Shown here: positions 33,666 through 44,439 of the stretch, piece after piece
How the letters are laid out: every line of letters begins with the position of its first letter
Numbering within the stretch: position 1 is the stretch's first letter
Assembly (NCBI GenBank): GCA_023634235.1
Contig: JAMKCF010000002.1
Coordinates: 6,252,722 to 6,316,721 of the forward strand
Source of the DNA: Pisaster brevispinus
Taxonomy: Eukaryota > Echinodermata > Asteroidea > Forcipulatida > Asteriidae
Direction: 5' to 3'
DNA: 64,000 bases
The notes under the pieces: model-generated
The model's input: only the letters and a program-made list of their open reading frames with translations
Databases searched by the model: none
Told to the model about the DNA's origin: nothing
Made by a program: the position numbers and the translations under genes

Positions 33666-34251
33666 ACTGTGATCATGAACTCTGCATTAGTATGGATCTA
33701 CTAAATTACTGAACAAAAAGCTTATCTACTAAATTACTTTAACAAAAAACTGACTTCATACTCAATTAATGTAGGCCCCTAGGCAATGGATACGTGTTCT
33801 CCTTACCCTACACAACGTACTCACCACACCCTTGCTGTAGTCACGATCAAAGCATGCCCGACGTCTTCCTTCATGGAAAATCCACACTGTATCGGCACAA
33901 ACTGCTGCACTGGGTTGGTACTCGAACTCGCATTAGCATCGGGAACTGCTCACCAGGAACCGGCCCAAGATGTCTCTGACGTCCTCTCACAAGGTAGTTC
34001 AGTTGAGCGACCCTCTCACGTCTTTGGTACATTCAGTTGTTGAACTATAGCATGTTCAGTTCTGCTACATCTGTTGGTGCTGCAACTACCCGGCCTCTGT
34101 AACGGAATAACTTCATCAAAGTTCCTTTAGTGGTAGTGCCGTCCGCCACATCTCGTTTGGACTTTGGAAATCCTTTGTAAGGTTTTTACCCGTCACAGTT
34201 CTTAACACGTCTTATGGCCGCCATCAGACTCCATGGCTCCACTTTGTGTTT

Positions 34252-34263
34252 CCGCTGCCACCA
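34252..34263 (-). promoter_or_regulatory. Primer-binding site, complementary to a tRNA-Leu 3' end
   Basis: Directly inside the 5' LTR end (TTAACACAACA) the minus strand reads TGGTGGCAGCGG. Its complement CCGCTGCCACCA equals the acceptor end plus CCA of leucine tRNAs that begin GGTAGCG. The match was made from memory of the tRNA sequence. Confidence 0.6.
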
Positions 34264-34274
34264 TGTTGTGTTAA
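34264..34274 (-). repeat. Inner fragment of the split 5' LTR
   Basis: TGTTGTGTTAA on the plus strand equals the end of the 3' LTR at 28135-28145. The last four bases, TTAA, are one copy of the target duplication made by the transposon that follows. Confidence 0.85.
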
Positions 34275-34659
34275 AGATGGACTACAACGAAAACTCACAC
34301 ATTAAATTTACTATCGAAACTTGTTTATGTTGTGTTCAGGTAACAATTTATTGTTGTGGTCATGTTTTTCTCTAAATAATTTTTTTGCAATTTGACCGAT
34401 AAAATTAGACCTCGATTCTTCGATTTTGAAATTTACCGCCCTGTACTGGTTCCCGGCAAAGATCCATTGAAAACCACATTGAAATCCACGATATAGTACC
34501 AGCGGACTTGTAAACCAGCGAAAAGTGATGACGTACTACCCATGAGCAACCGAGAGTAAACAAAAGACGCAATGTTATTCCGTGTGTATTATGCATGCGT
34601 TTTCCTGCAGAGGCATGAAGTTTTTACGAAGCTTTTTTTCTAGTTTATCAGCTGCAATA

Positions 34660-36895
34660 ATGCCGACTTCATGTGTTGCTGGTGGATGCACTAGAAATAG
34701 TTCTAAGAATCCAGAGATTCGTTTTGTTCAATTTCCGCGGGATCCTGCGATATCAAAGGAATGGGTGAAGTTCGTGAATAATACACGAAAGGATTTCACC
34801 TTCTCGGCAAGAAGTAGGCCTTTGATTTGTTCAGCACATTTTTCAGAAGACTGTATTGAACCTTCAATAAATTCAAGTGCTTTGAAAAAATCACTGGGTT
34901 TGACAACAAAGTTTCGTTTGAAGCCTGGATCGATCCCCACGAAAGCGCCAAACATCGAGAGAATTCGTGTATCTACATGTACCACCACCAGGCTTACTGC
35001 TACTACGTCGGCCGAGTCATCGGCCTCCGCCGCCGGGTCTGCCGTGGCCGCAGAGTCAGGTGCAGAGTCGCAAAAAGGGCTCTTGAAACGTAACGTTGGT
35101 GGCTTCACTGGGACAGCATTCCAGAAGAGAGAGACAGAGAAGCTGGGTAAGTTCTTGTTAATAAAAAACATCCGAAATGATCATTAAAGCTGCTTTTGAG
35201 ATTTCTATCTCCATGATTTATTTAGGCCCAATAAGAAAAAAAAGAGGAAACAATCTCTACTCTTTTCATGTGGTCAATCATCATGTCAAATGACAATGGC
35301 CGCCGCTGAGCATGCTCTGAATCTGACCTGTATGATCTGCATTAGCTACATAGTGGCCTTGAGTGATGCCACAGTAAGTAGCTGATGATGGCCGTGCTTT
35401 GGCATGTTCATGCTCTGGTTTACTTTCTGGCATGTTGATTATTCATGCTCAATCATGTGTGAATCCTATTTAATCCATTTTGAAATTTGACTGTTCCATA
35501 CAGTTCCATTTTCTTTGTCTTGCTGACAAGTATTTAACTTAGTCCATGCTGGACAATTGTTTTTTGCCAAAGCTGTCTGTGAATCCTGAGTGTATGCCTA
35601 AGAATTGTTCACTCTTTTTTTTTGAAGGCACAGCTCCAAAATATGTTCATGCTCCCATCCCTGGTCAAAATTTGTCGTATCATTTTTGTTTATAGGCTCG
35701 GGATGGCCAACCACATTGAGTGTTTACTTTATTTGAATTTGTCAAGTTAGGCCAGTTCTTTTTCAGCACTGATATTTTATTTATTTATTTGTTTTTTATT
35801 TTCATATTCTTTTGTATAGAATCTACTCAGCAGCTCTACACTTCAATGAGAATGCAGTGACTAAGCCAGAACAGGAAAGGGAGACCTAAGATTCTCAGTC
35901 GTTCACCCTCGATCAAAACAAGACAGCGGAGGTTACACAGCCCAGAAGCTACTTGTCAATATACAGCACTTTCAGTAAGTATTATGTATTTTGTACAGTT
36001 TCAAACCTGCTAATAAACCCCCAGACATGCAAGTTTGCAGCGGATCAGATGATTTCCTCATTTTTAGTTTCTCAGCTGTCCATTGAAAACTGAAAAACAG
36101 TGTACAAATTCTTACTGTTCATGGTACTTTCCTCGCTTTTTGAAAAACTGTTCAGGTGCAGATTGGGGGGGGGGGAGTTTGGGGGTTCAACACCCCCCCC
36201 CAGGTCGGACTTAAAAAAATAACAGGTTTTCTATCAGACATATAAGAAAAAGAAAAACCTGCCCCACCCCCCCCCCCCCCCCCCCCGAACCCAGAACAAA
36301 TCCAGGATTCGCCCCTTGCTGTTGTTGCATGCACAACTCCTTTTGTTCTTGTATTGTGTTGAATCATGTACGGTTCTTTTCAAAACCACCCCAACTCACA
36401 GAGAGATTGTCATTACATGGTGTTACCTCAAACCTTACTAGATTGTATTTCTGCCATGCAAATGTTCAAATCCTACTTAATGATTCTATTTATTTTATTT
36501 TATTTTTCATAAAAACAGATTATGCAAAGAAAATCATGCATAAGGCAGTGGTTCTTTGTCAGCAGGGTGACAAGACATCAAAACAACTGCATCCGCAGCT
36601 GATGTGTAAACCTGGGCCATTGACATCAACCTTCACAAGGCCGGAAAAAGATGCAGCAGTTGCAGGTTTTGTGTCAAGGTTTGCAAAAATAACCCAACCT
36701 GTTGGCAGGCAGCAAGCAACACCAGGCCAAGAGGAGCCACCAGGTGGATCACAAACCGTTGTTGGTCCAGGGAAAACAACCACAGGGGTGCAAGTGAAAG
36801 GAAAGAGAAATAAGGAAGTCGAGCAACATGTGCCCCCAAAACGTACTAAGAGAAAAACAGCTAAAACAAATGATTTGGTACATGTGTATGCTTAA
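34660..36895 (+). CDS. THAP-domain protein encoded by the TTAA transposon (two exons, 287 aa)
   Basis: The ATG at 34660 begins MPTSCVAGGC, the exact N-terminus expected for a THAP domain. The C2CH zinc ligands are in CVAGGC and LICSAHF; EWVKF supplies the conserved Trp and FRLKPGSIPT the closing Pro motif (domain about 1-95). An Ala/Ser-rich linker follows. Exon 1 ends ...AAGCTGG|GTAAGT at 35146. Exon 2, 36519-36895 after acceptor CATAAAAACAG, restores a Asp codon in phase and codes a Lys/Arg-rich tail ending VHVYA stop. The exons total 864 bp, a whole number of codons, with no stop. THAP domains bind specific DNA, often transposon ends. No catalytic domain is present. A further weak exon-like segment lies at 35820-35860. 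Confidence 0.8.
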
Positions 36896-37382
36896 GTGGG
36901 TTTTTTTTAGGGGGGGGGGGGCATTGCCAGGGTAGTAGAATCAACTTTGTTTGAAGACAGAATGACATGGCCTGTACACATTATTGTTGTTATATTCTTG
37001 TATTTTACAATTTATTGCTCCCAAAACGTACTAAGAGAAAAACAGCTATAAACAAATGATTTGGTACATGTGTATGCTTAGGTGTTTTTTTTTAAGGGGG
37101 GGGGGGGCATTGCCAGGGTAGTAGAATCAACTTTGTTTGAAGACAGAATGACATGGCCTGTACACATTATTGTTGTTCTATTCTTGTATTTTACAATTTA
37201 TTGCTCCCAAAACGTACTAAGAGAAAAACAGCTAAAACAAATGATTTGGTACATGTGTATGCTTAGGTGGGTTTTTTTAAGGAGGGGGGGGGGGGCCATT
37301 GCCAGGGTAGTAGAATCAACTTTGTTTGAAGACAGAATGACATGGCCTGCACACATTATTGTTGTTCTATTCTTGTATTTTA
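36836..37382 (+). repeat. Three tandem units of about 185 bp duplicating the THAP gene's 3' end
   Basis: CCAAAACGTACTAAGAGAAA starts units at about 36836, 37019 and 37207. Each contains AATGATTTGGTACATGTGTA, a G run of variable length, GCATTGCCAGGGTAGTAGAA and TACACATTATTGTTGTT. The first unit includes the last codons and stop of the THAP gene; the others carry copies of that coding end without the rest. Confidence 0.92.
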
Positions 37383-37828
37383 GTTCGGTTTAACCAAGTA
37401 TCTACATGATTTTGATTCAGTTGTTTTCATCATCAAGAGGCAACTTTTTTAATATTGATATTTTAACCTCAAAAATAAACCCTATTGTTGGTTGCAAATA
37501 CATACATATTTTGTGTTGTCATTTATTACAAAAGTACATGTACTAAGGTTTTTTTAAATTTCAGTTCTTGGCATCTTTCTGCCACACCAAGTTTGTAATG
37601 TTGTTACCACGTTACTATAGTGTATTGTTGGCAACATAGAACAAGTTTATTTCACATTAGTGTTAAATTAATCAACTTTAACCCCCCCTCTAAAAAGACA
37701 CAAAATGAAATAATACACACGTAAATTATTATGGTTTATGAAAGCACAAAATAATTTGTGACTCCCTCCAGATTATTATAATTAGGGAAAATGTTACGAA
37801 TTAAAACAATAAACCAAAGCAAAGTCGC

Positions 37829-39531
37829 CTAATCCAATGGTGAATACGAAAATCCTTTATACTGTCCATCAGGGTTTGGGAACGTCCTTCGTATTGCTGC
37901 CATTACACATGATGGCAGTGGCACCCGGTTGAAGCGACCAAGATAGCCCCAACACCACCTCACCACTTGCCGATATGCAACATGGCGATATTTTCTATAA
38001 AACAAAACGAAAAAACATACAAAATTATTAAAACAAGATTTGTGGTTTGCATGGTGGAGTGTTTATATTGTTTGCTAACACCACGTGAACCTAAATTGAT
38101 TTAAAACTATAACCATGCCAAAAAGGCAATCATGATCCAAAGTAAACAGCTACATATGTAATGCATGAACAATAAGATATACATTTGTGTAGATGCACAT
38201 GGGTTAAACGAAGTTCATATTCAGATGTGCAGTTACTCTGAAGTAAACAGCGATGCTCATTCTGGTCAATCAAAAGTACATGTAATCTGCTTCGTATGTA
38301 GAACATTCAAAACTGACAGCTCTACAATATTAATTTAAATTGATGGTACATTGGCTTTGTACATGATACAGCCAACACTCAAATCACTTACTGGTCAAGC
38401 GTTCCTTCGACTGCATCTCTGCCATAGTATGCTCTGTATTGAAGGTATGCTGTTGCAAGCACTCCTGGGGGGAGGCAGATTGCATCAAACCAATCATGGA
38501 TGGTAAGGCACTGGTTCGTATCATCTATGTTGATGTCCAGCTGCCACATCATGCTCTCTGTTTTCTCAACTTCTTTGCAACATGTATAGTTTGGTAGCAA
38601 GGGCTGAAGGACACAATGGCCACACAAACACCTAGTATTACCACCAAAAAAAACAAGTTTGGAAAATATGGTTTTAGTAACTTTGTCACCGGGGTTGCAC
38701 TTCTTGAAAATTGATCTTGAAATACATCCCCCCATGAACTGATCAAGGACAGGTACCCGGTACATCTTGAAGGAATACATTTTTCCATAGACAGATCAAA
38801 TATGCAGGGAGTACAACCTTTAGTTTGATTTGAAGGGAAAGAAAAAAAATAGTCAAAATGCTCAAAGCTTGATGGTAAAACTAAAAGATCATGATTTTAT
38901 TTGAATTTTGAGCAGTGATTCCCATCCCATCACCATCATGTCTTCATAAATACTGGCTAATTTTGCCAATAAGTCATAAAACGCAAGACAGTAATTAACC
39001 CCCACCCCCACATTTCTACTGACTGTGCATGTGTTGTTCACATGTACATGTACATGTTGTATGTACATTTAAAGGGTATTCATTGTACACGTACATACAC
39101 TAGCACCGGTATTATGTACATGAATGGAGGTACATGTAGATAATAAACCTACGGTCTCCATCATGTTCCTTCATGTTTTTGTCAAGTATGGCCCACAATA
39201 AGCTTAGCCTACATCTATTTTTGACAGCAGAAATGAACTGATCAAACGAGGCATCAATCAGTATTTTATTCATGAATCATTTTGTGGGCTTACCAGTCTG
39301 TGTTTAGCCGTCGATCATCAGGTTTGCCTCGTCGTCTTCGGCCTGACGATCACCGTCACCGGGCTGGAACAGCAGGCACCGCAAGTGGCTCGAACCGGTA
39401 TGGCTTAGCGCCACGTTCTTCGTCTTCGCCTTCTCTCTCGTCTGGTGAGCTCCCCTCATCGCTAGAGCTGCCATCACTGCCTCTTCCTCATATATACTGT
39501 GGTCTTCCCAATAATCGCTGCTATCGGACAT
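37829..39531 (-). pseudogene. P2X7 C-terminal (zinc-binding ballast) domain-like protein
   Basis: Three exons in phase: 39294-39531, 38392-38631 and 37829-37994. Exon 1 starts MSDSSDYWED, ends RLNTDW, and carries the PYRFEPLA motif typical of such proteins. It contains a frameshift and two TGA codons before RLNTDW, so this copy is probably inactive. Exon 2 is intact: CLCGHC, NYTCCKEVE, NQCLTIHDWFDAICLPPGVL, TAYLQYRAYYG. Exon 3 is intact: YRHVAYRQVVRWCWGYLGRF, VPLPSCVMAAIRRTFPNP, ending FSYSPLD. Cys spacing (C.CG.C, CC, C, C, WCW, SC) matches the cytosolic zinc-binding domain at the end of vertebrate P2X7 receptors; no channel part is present. Known stand-alone relatives are numerous in fish, cnidarians and echinoderms. 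Here it sits inside a transposon. Confidence 0.85.
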
Positions 39532-39879
39532 TTTTCGCTGTTTTTCGGTCGAAAATAGTTGTACCAAAATATAACCTAGCTTGTCTGCTGTACTCCGCAT
39601 TGCATTGTACGGTAAAATGCACGCACACGTAACACACGATCGACTCGAGATATAAAGCGTCATGGGTAGTACGTCACACACAAAGTATGAATTATTCATG
39701 AGTTAAGGGCTTTTGCTGAAACTGAGTTTTTCTGGGTCGTAGAACGCCGATCAATTTTGTGTTTTTTTGCATGAAGGAACACATTTTATTGAATAATAAT
39801 AATATATTAGTAATCATTATACACTTCTCGAACGAAAACAGCAAAACAGCCTTTATCATTATTCCGTTTTAGTCCATCT

Positions 39880-40236
39880 TTAATGCTCCTCAGAACATTA
39901 TCAGTACAAAACTATTCACTTAGTACAAAGACTCCTGAAAGACGATTTGTAGTTAACTTCTTCTGCAAGCAGTCTATTTAGTTATACATAACGCTTTTCA
40001 TACAGTAGTGCACCCTTATAGGTGCCCAAGATAGGAATACCTACAATTACTTTCCCCATCCCACTTTTATTTCCATTCCGATCATTAAGATGTCATCATA
40101 CCTAGAATGATGTGGTCCCTAACCATATACCCCCACACCCTCCTCAGTATTCTAGGAAAACCCATTACTACCACAATGACCTTCTCATAACCAGGCTGTG
40201 GGTGAAAGTTCGGACATGCCTAATAATGACATCACA
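39880..40236 (-). repeat. Outer fragment of the split 5' LTR
   Basis: Starts with the second TTAA (39880-39883) and continues TGCTCCTCAGAACATT exactly as the 3' LTR does at 28142. It ends ATCACA, followed by CCCTT. Joining it to 34264-34270 recreates one LTR equivalent to 28135-28516, the strongest proof of nesting. Confidence 0.9.
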
Positions 40237-40249
40237 CCCTTGTACAAAA

Positions 40250-41775
40250 TGGCGCGCGTGTCTCATTGCGATCCCGTAGGCGTATGTTTTTCCCAGGACG
40301 AACGTGGTCAATTAACATAAACTATACACCCTTGTGATGCGTGGTCCCCACAACTATTTTATTCCACATACCACCACTGGCCCAAGGTCCTTTGTGGTCC
40401 TTTGTGTACAAAACCCAGATAAAGTTATGGAAATCATTAATTACACCAAAGCTGAATGGCCATTCCTAAATCTATGTATGTGTTCTAATGAGACTACTCC
40501 CTTCCAATTGATCTTATTGCGAACTGCAAAATTATAATGATTATATTTGTATTTTTTTATTGACTATTTTTTTTATTTGTATTTATTTAATTATGTTTTA
40601 TTTTTGTAGAGGGTGCCTTAATGCACGAGTGCATTTCTGTTGTATATTTTTAATTGTCTCAAGTTTCACATGAATGAAATTGATGAAATGCATTTCAATG
40701 CTGGTTGTTGTGCAATTCTGTCTGAAGATAATAAAACATATGGTCTTGTTATTATTTCTGCAATCATTTTCATGGTATTTCAAGTTGTAAAGGTATACTA
40801 TTTGACTATTGTTCTGAAGTGACACTTAGTTGCCAACAGGGAACAGCAGGTTTAGTTGTAGGCGTGATGTTTTTCCTGAGCTTGCTTTTGCTCCAACTGT
40901 GCCTGTTTTTTTTTACCTAGCTTCTGGCACGATCTAAAATGCAGATAAAAGAGTAGGGGTTTTAATTTATTTTCAAGTAGCAGAATTCATGAGGGCTGAT
41001 GTGTACTCTCCCCAATATTAACAAATCTTACAGTTTACAACTAAAGGTATTGTGTTTTCTTTCAAGATTCTTTGAGGTTTCTAAACTGTTGTCTCCCAAA
41101 GTTTGACTTTATTGGCCTGTTGTTGAAGCTTAGCCTAGAATTATGGTCCTTAATAAAAAAAAGGACTGTAGCAATTGGTTTTGTCTAGCATTGGTTCGCA
41201 AGTATCATTTTATTTCTTTGTTTTACACAGGCTTTTGAATCAATTTGTGTACTCTAATTAATATGCACACCTTATTGGTAGAAGTTCATCCTTTTATCGC
41301 TTGAAGTCCTTATTTTGTGTAGTTGTTGTTGTTGTTGTTTTTTATTCAACTACCAACTTCCAAATTATCTAAGAATTTAGTTATAACTGATTTGCTAAAC
41401 GTTACACTTAACACTAGGTGTGATTTTGAGGTATTACATGCACATTACTTCATATCTCTGTATGTTTATCTATTTTATTGGGCAATCAAGACTCAGCAAG
41501 CCGCTAATCATTTGTGTACACAATGTACAGCACATGTACATGTAATGAACATGTACTTTCCATTGATCTCTACAATACTATATTAGTATAATAGATAAGT
41601 CGTACTTTCACATGACACATAATAATGCACGTAAGTGTATTTCAACCCAAAACTATTACGTCCAAGTACGCATGTGCAAGGGGAAATGTAAAGTTTGCTA
41701 CGCCCATTTATGTTAATTGCCCACGCTCGTCCTGGGAAAAAAAATCGCGTCCCGTGGCGTTTGTGCACGTAGCAT
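40250..41775. mobile_element. Possible DNA element: inverted-repeat pair 1.5 kb apart
   Basis: TTCCCAGGACGAACGTGG then CAATTAACATAAA at about 40290-40322 recurs reverse complemented at about 41709-41741 with two mismatches. Outer similarity (GATCCCGTAGGCG versus GACGCGATTT) is weaker. The interior contains an unremarkable AT-rich sequence with GTTGTTGTT at 41320. Target duplications could not be defined, so the element status is tentative. Confidence 0.4.
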
Positions 41776-41797
41776 TACAAGTGCGCCCTCTAGTTCC

Positions 41798-41874
41798 TAT
41801 ATAAAACCCTATGTTTAAGTCTTCGTTTCGTTACTCTAATCTTCTCACTTGGTCTCTGGATTGACGTCATGATG
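41798..41874 (+). promoter_or_regulatory. TATA box and short candidate first exon
   Basis: A strong TATATAAAA (41798-41806) lies about 65 bp before GACGTCATGATG|GTGAGT, a start codon followed directly by a perfect splice donor at 41875. This looks like a core promoter and a first exon coding only two residues. It could serve the orphan coding-like sequence at 42.6-43.2 kb. Confidence 0.4.
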
Positions 41875-42629
41875 GTGAGTTGGAAATCTAAAATTAAACG
41901 AGTCTATTCATTTGGCGTAGTTTGATTGGGATTATGTAGACCATCATGAAAAACAAATATATTACGTGCCCTCCCTTTGTTGGATCCCACCATTGGGTCA
42001 ACGGAAATTTAGACTTGTCGTAAAATATGACGGTTGTTGGCTGGTAACCTCAATCTCACGTTATATCTTTTGTTTGTCAGGATTGTTAAATCTAAATCAA
42101 ACTTCCTCTTAAAAGTTAGACCTTTTCAACTCTATATAGGATTGTTTTAAATCAAGTTTAATACGTGAATCTGGCCGAGAAGAAGTTATGATTGAAAGTA
42201 GCACTTCCGGGTGTTGATCGAGTAAGGCAACCGTGGGAAGGTTTGGCGCGGTGAAATTGTTAACCACTGGGAACGAATAGGTAGTAGTGAGGTTGACAAA
42301 ATTCAATTTGTTTTACGGCGTCTGGCTTAAATAATCTTGCTGGAAGCAAAACAAATCAAGGCGCACATTTTCCCTAAAATGCGCGTTGTGCAAATTTGAT
42401 GACGCAAAAGAGTTGTAAAAACTCAATATTTTTGAACTTAGAGCGCCAATTTAAAAGATTCACTATTGTAATGCACTATAAAAACACTGCATTAGCTTGT
42501 GTTTACTCTGTGTTCGCAGTCTTTACAGCGGTTGGTACAACATGTCATCCGCAGATTTTGCTTTTTTTCCCCTTAGCCAGCCGATTAAAGCGTGCAATTT
42601 ATATTGGGAAGTTCGTTGTGCCTTAAGCT

Positions 42630-43180
42630 TCCCACTTAAATATGTGGGCAGAACTTTTGCCGGGACTTTCTGGAAGAACTAGTGGAGCCCGGGTTATTTT
42701 ACGCCCCCGTCACAGACGACAACGGTCATTTGATATTCTGCACATTGTGTCGTTATGTGACCCAAATTCCATCAGAATCAGTCGACTACAAATTGTGCCT
42801 TACAAAGCCTTCTAAATACACTAAACCTAAATACCAGTGAACTGGAAAAACCTAAAGACGAGGAGACAGCTGACAATGTGTGAGTTGCACACAAAAGTAC
42901 AATATGCCTCACTGGTCTAATCTTTGAGCTGCTGATATTCCACGAATATACTGTGGTATACTATCCAGACAAGATTCACAAATGTACTAATCTTGCCGAG
43001 GCATACATTTGGGAGTATGCAGGTGAATCAAAATAAGTTGCAGGTCGCCAAGGGACTGATCCAGCTTGAAAAAAACTCAAGAGGCGAAAATCAAGCCTAT
43101 GTGGTGAATCTAATCGAACGATCCGACCAGGTGATCTACAAGATAGAGGTGTTTTGTCACAAAAGGGGGTTGAGATAATC
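42630..43180 (+). pseudogene. Orphan coding-like sequence with frame breaks
   Basis: Plus-strand peptides look protein-like but match nothing I recognise: CRDFLEELVEPGLFYAPV, then DDNGHLIFCTLCRYVTQIP, YKLCLTKPSKYTK (to about 42835); TICLTGLIFELLIFHEYTVV, YYPDKIHKCTNLAEAYIWEY (about 42900-43020); then QVAKGLIQLEKNSRGENQAY, LIERSDQVIYKIEVFCHKRG and a stop at 43175. Frame changes near 42838 and 43025 could be introns or decay: CAATGT|GTGAGT near 42878 is a possible donor. It may belong with the TATA/first exon at 41798. Function unknown. Confidence 0.35.
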
Positions 43181-43487
43181 AAGTGCAAAGATGCAACTAT
43201 CAATGGACCTCGGTGTAGTCTTGAACTATCCCAACATATTAAACAACACTAACAATTGAAATTTTGAATCAATTCACAGTAAAACACAACAAAAACATGA
43301 GTCAACAACAAATGAATCAGAAACTTGCAGTATTAAAATCTGAACTCTCGCAGCGGGAGAAGGTGTGAAGGGGGAACCCCTGAGCCACAAACCCCCTCTA
43401 CCTCGTATGCATTTGCTACAATAAATGGCACCTGACACATGTAACATTCTAGGATTAACCACCAAAGACCCGTTTTGACCCAACCCC

Positions 43488-43645
43488 CTAAAAAAAAAAA
43501 AAAATAAAAAAATAAGAATATAAAAAAGATAAATAAATAAATAAATAAATACAATAAAAATAAAATAAATAAATAAATAAAATAAAATAAGTAAATAAAA
43601 TAAAAAATAAATAAATACATAATTTTTTTTTTTTTTTTTTTAAAT
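43488..43645. repeat. A-rich AAAT/AATA simple repeat
   Basis: Long AAATAAAT arrays and a T run. They create spurious Phe/Tyr/Leu-rich open frames on the minus strand at 43333-43859. Confidence 0.85.
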
Positions 43646-43854
43646 ACATGTACACATTAATGACAACACCAAGGCAAAGTAAGAATCCGGAAGATGACAC
43701 CATCAAATGCCAATAAGAGTTCAGCCAATGAGTTGTGTACCACATCACATATAATTGCAAATAAGGGTCCCTCCTAGGAAGCACGCGTACTGCAACGAGA
43801 TGGGGGGGGGGAAATGAAAAACAAAACGTGTTTGTTTTAACCGAAATATGGCGT

Positions 43855-44195
43855 GTCATGGCCTAGCGGTTAAGAGCACCGGATTCAAGCTCTGGTGTTT
43901 GATCAGCAGAGTGTGTGTCGAGTCCCTGTCGTGACACTTGTGTCCTTAAGCCAGACACTTAACCATGATTGCTTCGAAAAGTTTGGGAGGTAGTGCTTTC
44001 TGCTCTACCAGCCAGGCTTCTTATGGATGATACCCAAACCTACATCCGTATGGACTGTAAAGGGGGTAACCCTGTTTCAGCCCCAGGAGTAAGTGGCAAC
44101 GGCCCCTGGAAAAAAAATAGTTGATTGTTGACCACACCTTGAAGTGGACTTCAGGCCTTGTGTGCCTGGCGACTTGCATAAAAAAAATAATAAAA
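43855..44195 (+). mobile_element. tRNA-derived SINE (about 340 bp)
   Basis: The head resembles a leucine-type tRNA: GTCATGGCCTAGCGGTTAAG (A box), GTGTCGAGTCCCTGTCG (B-box position) and matching ends GTGTCATG / CGTGACAC. It is followed by the unrelated body TGTGTCCTTAAGCCAGACAC, TTAACCATGATTGCTTCG, then ...CAGGCCTTGTGTGCCTGGCG and an A-rich tail (AAAAAAAATAATAAAA). This architecture is a polymerase III SINE. The family is recalled from echinoderm and other marine genomes but not named here. Confidence 0.75.
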
Positions 44196-44439
44196 GTAAA
44201 ATAAATGCCCCTCACACTCCAATGGACACAAATAGTGAATCCTCTTGTACCTCCAGAAATGGTACCCTAGTTCCGTTGTTGTGTTGGTTGTAAACAAAAG
44301 GCCAATAACCAGCGGGATGACAAAAAGAATTGTCAATCATTACTTGTTCATGTTCCTATGAGCTACACTATTGCCAATAATTACGAATGATATATTGTGA
44401 AGAAGGTTCATTTACCCACACGAACATTACATAACCAGT

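Larger units (their letters stand above)
34275..39879. mobile_element. TTAA-flanked DNA transposon carrying convergent THAP and P2X7-C-like genes
   Basis: Bounded by TTAA at 34271-34274 and 39880-39883 inside an LTR. Terminal inverted repeats are AGATGGACTACAACG (left) and AGATGGACTAAAACG (right, reverse complemented). A subterminal inverted repeat GACGTACTACCCATGA occurs at 34530 and, reversed, near 39660. TTAA target use and a THAP protein point to the Kolobok superfamily, but no DDE transposase domain was found. The two genes converge on a tandem repeat at 36836-37382. The empty-site sequence is available in the 3' LTR of the host element, so the borders are firm. It inserted after the gypsy element. 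Confidence 0.88.
28135..40236 (-). mobile_element. Ty3/gypsy element of Gmr1 type (IN before RT), interrupted by a TTAA transposon
   Basis: LTRs begin (minus sense) TGTGATGTCATTATTAGG and end TTAACACAACA. The 3' LTR is at 28135-28516. The 5' LTR is split into 34264-34274 and 39880-40236 by the transposon at 34275-39879. Without that insertion the element is about 6.5 kb. Flanking pentamers CTCTT (28130-28134) and CCCTT (40237-40241) are a near-perfect target duplication. The coding order gag-PR-IN-RT-RH differs from ordinary gypsy elements and fits the deuterostome Gmr1 group. All coding parts are broken. Confidence 0.9.

Noticed and set aside
43333..43859. Two hydrophobic membrane-like proteins on the minus strand
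   Set aside because: They derive from AAAT/AATA simple repeats read as Phe, Tyr, Leu and Ile.
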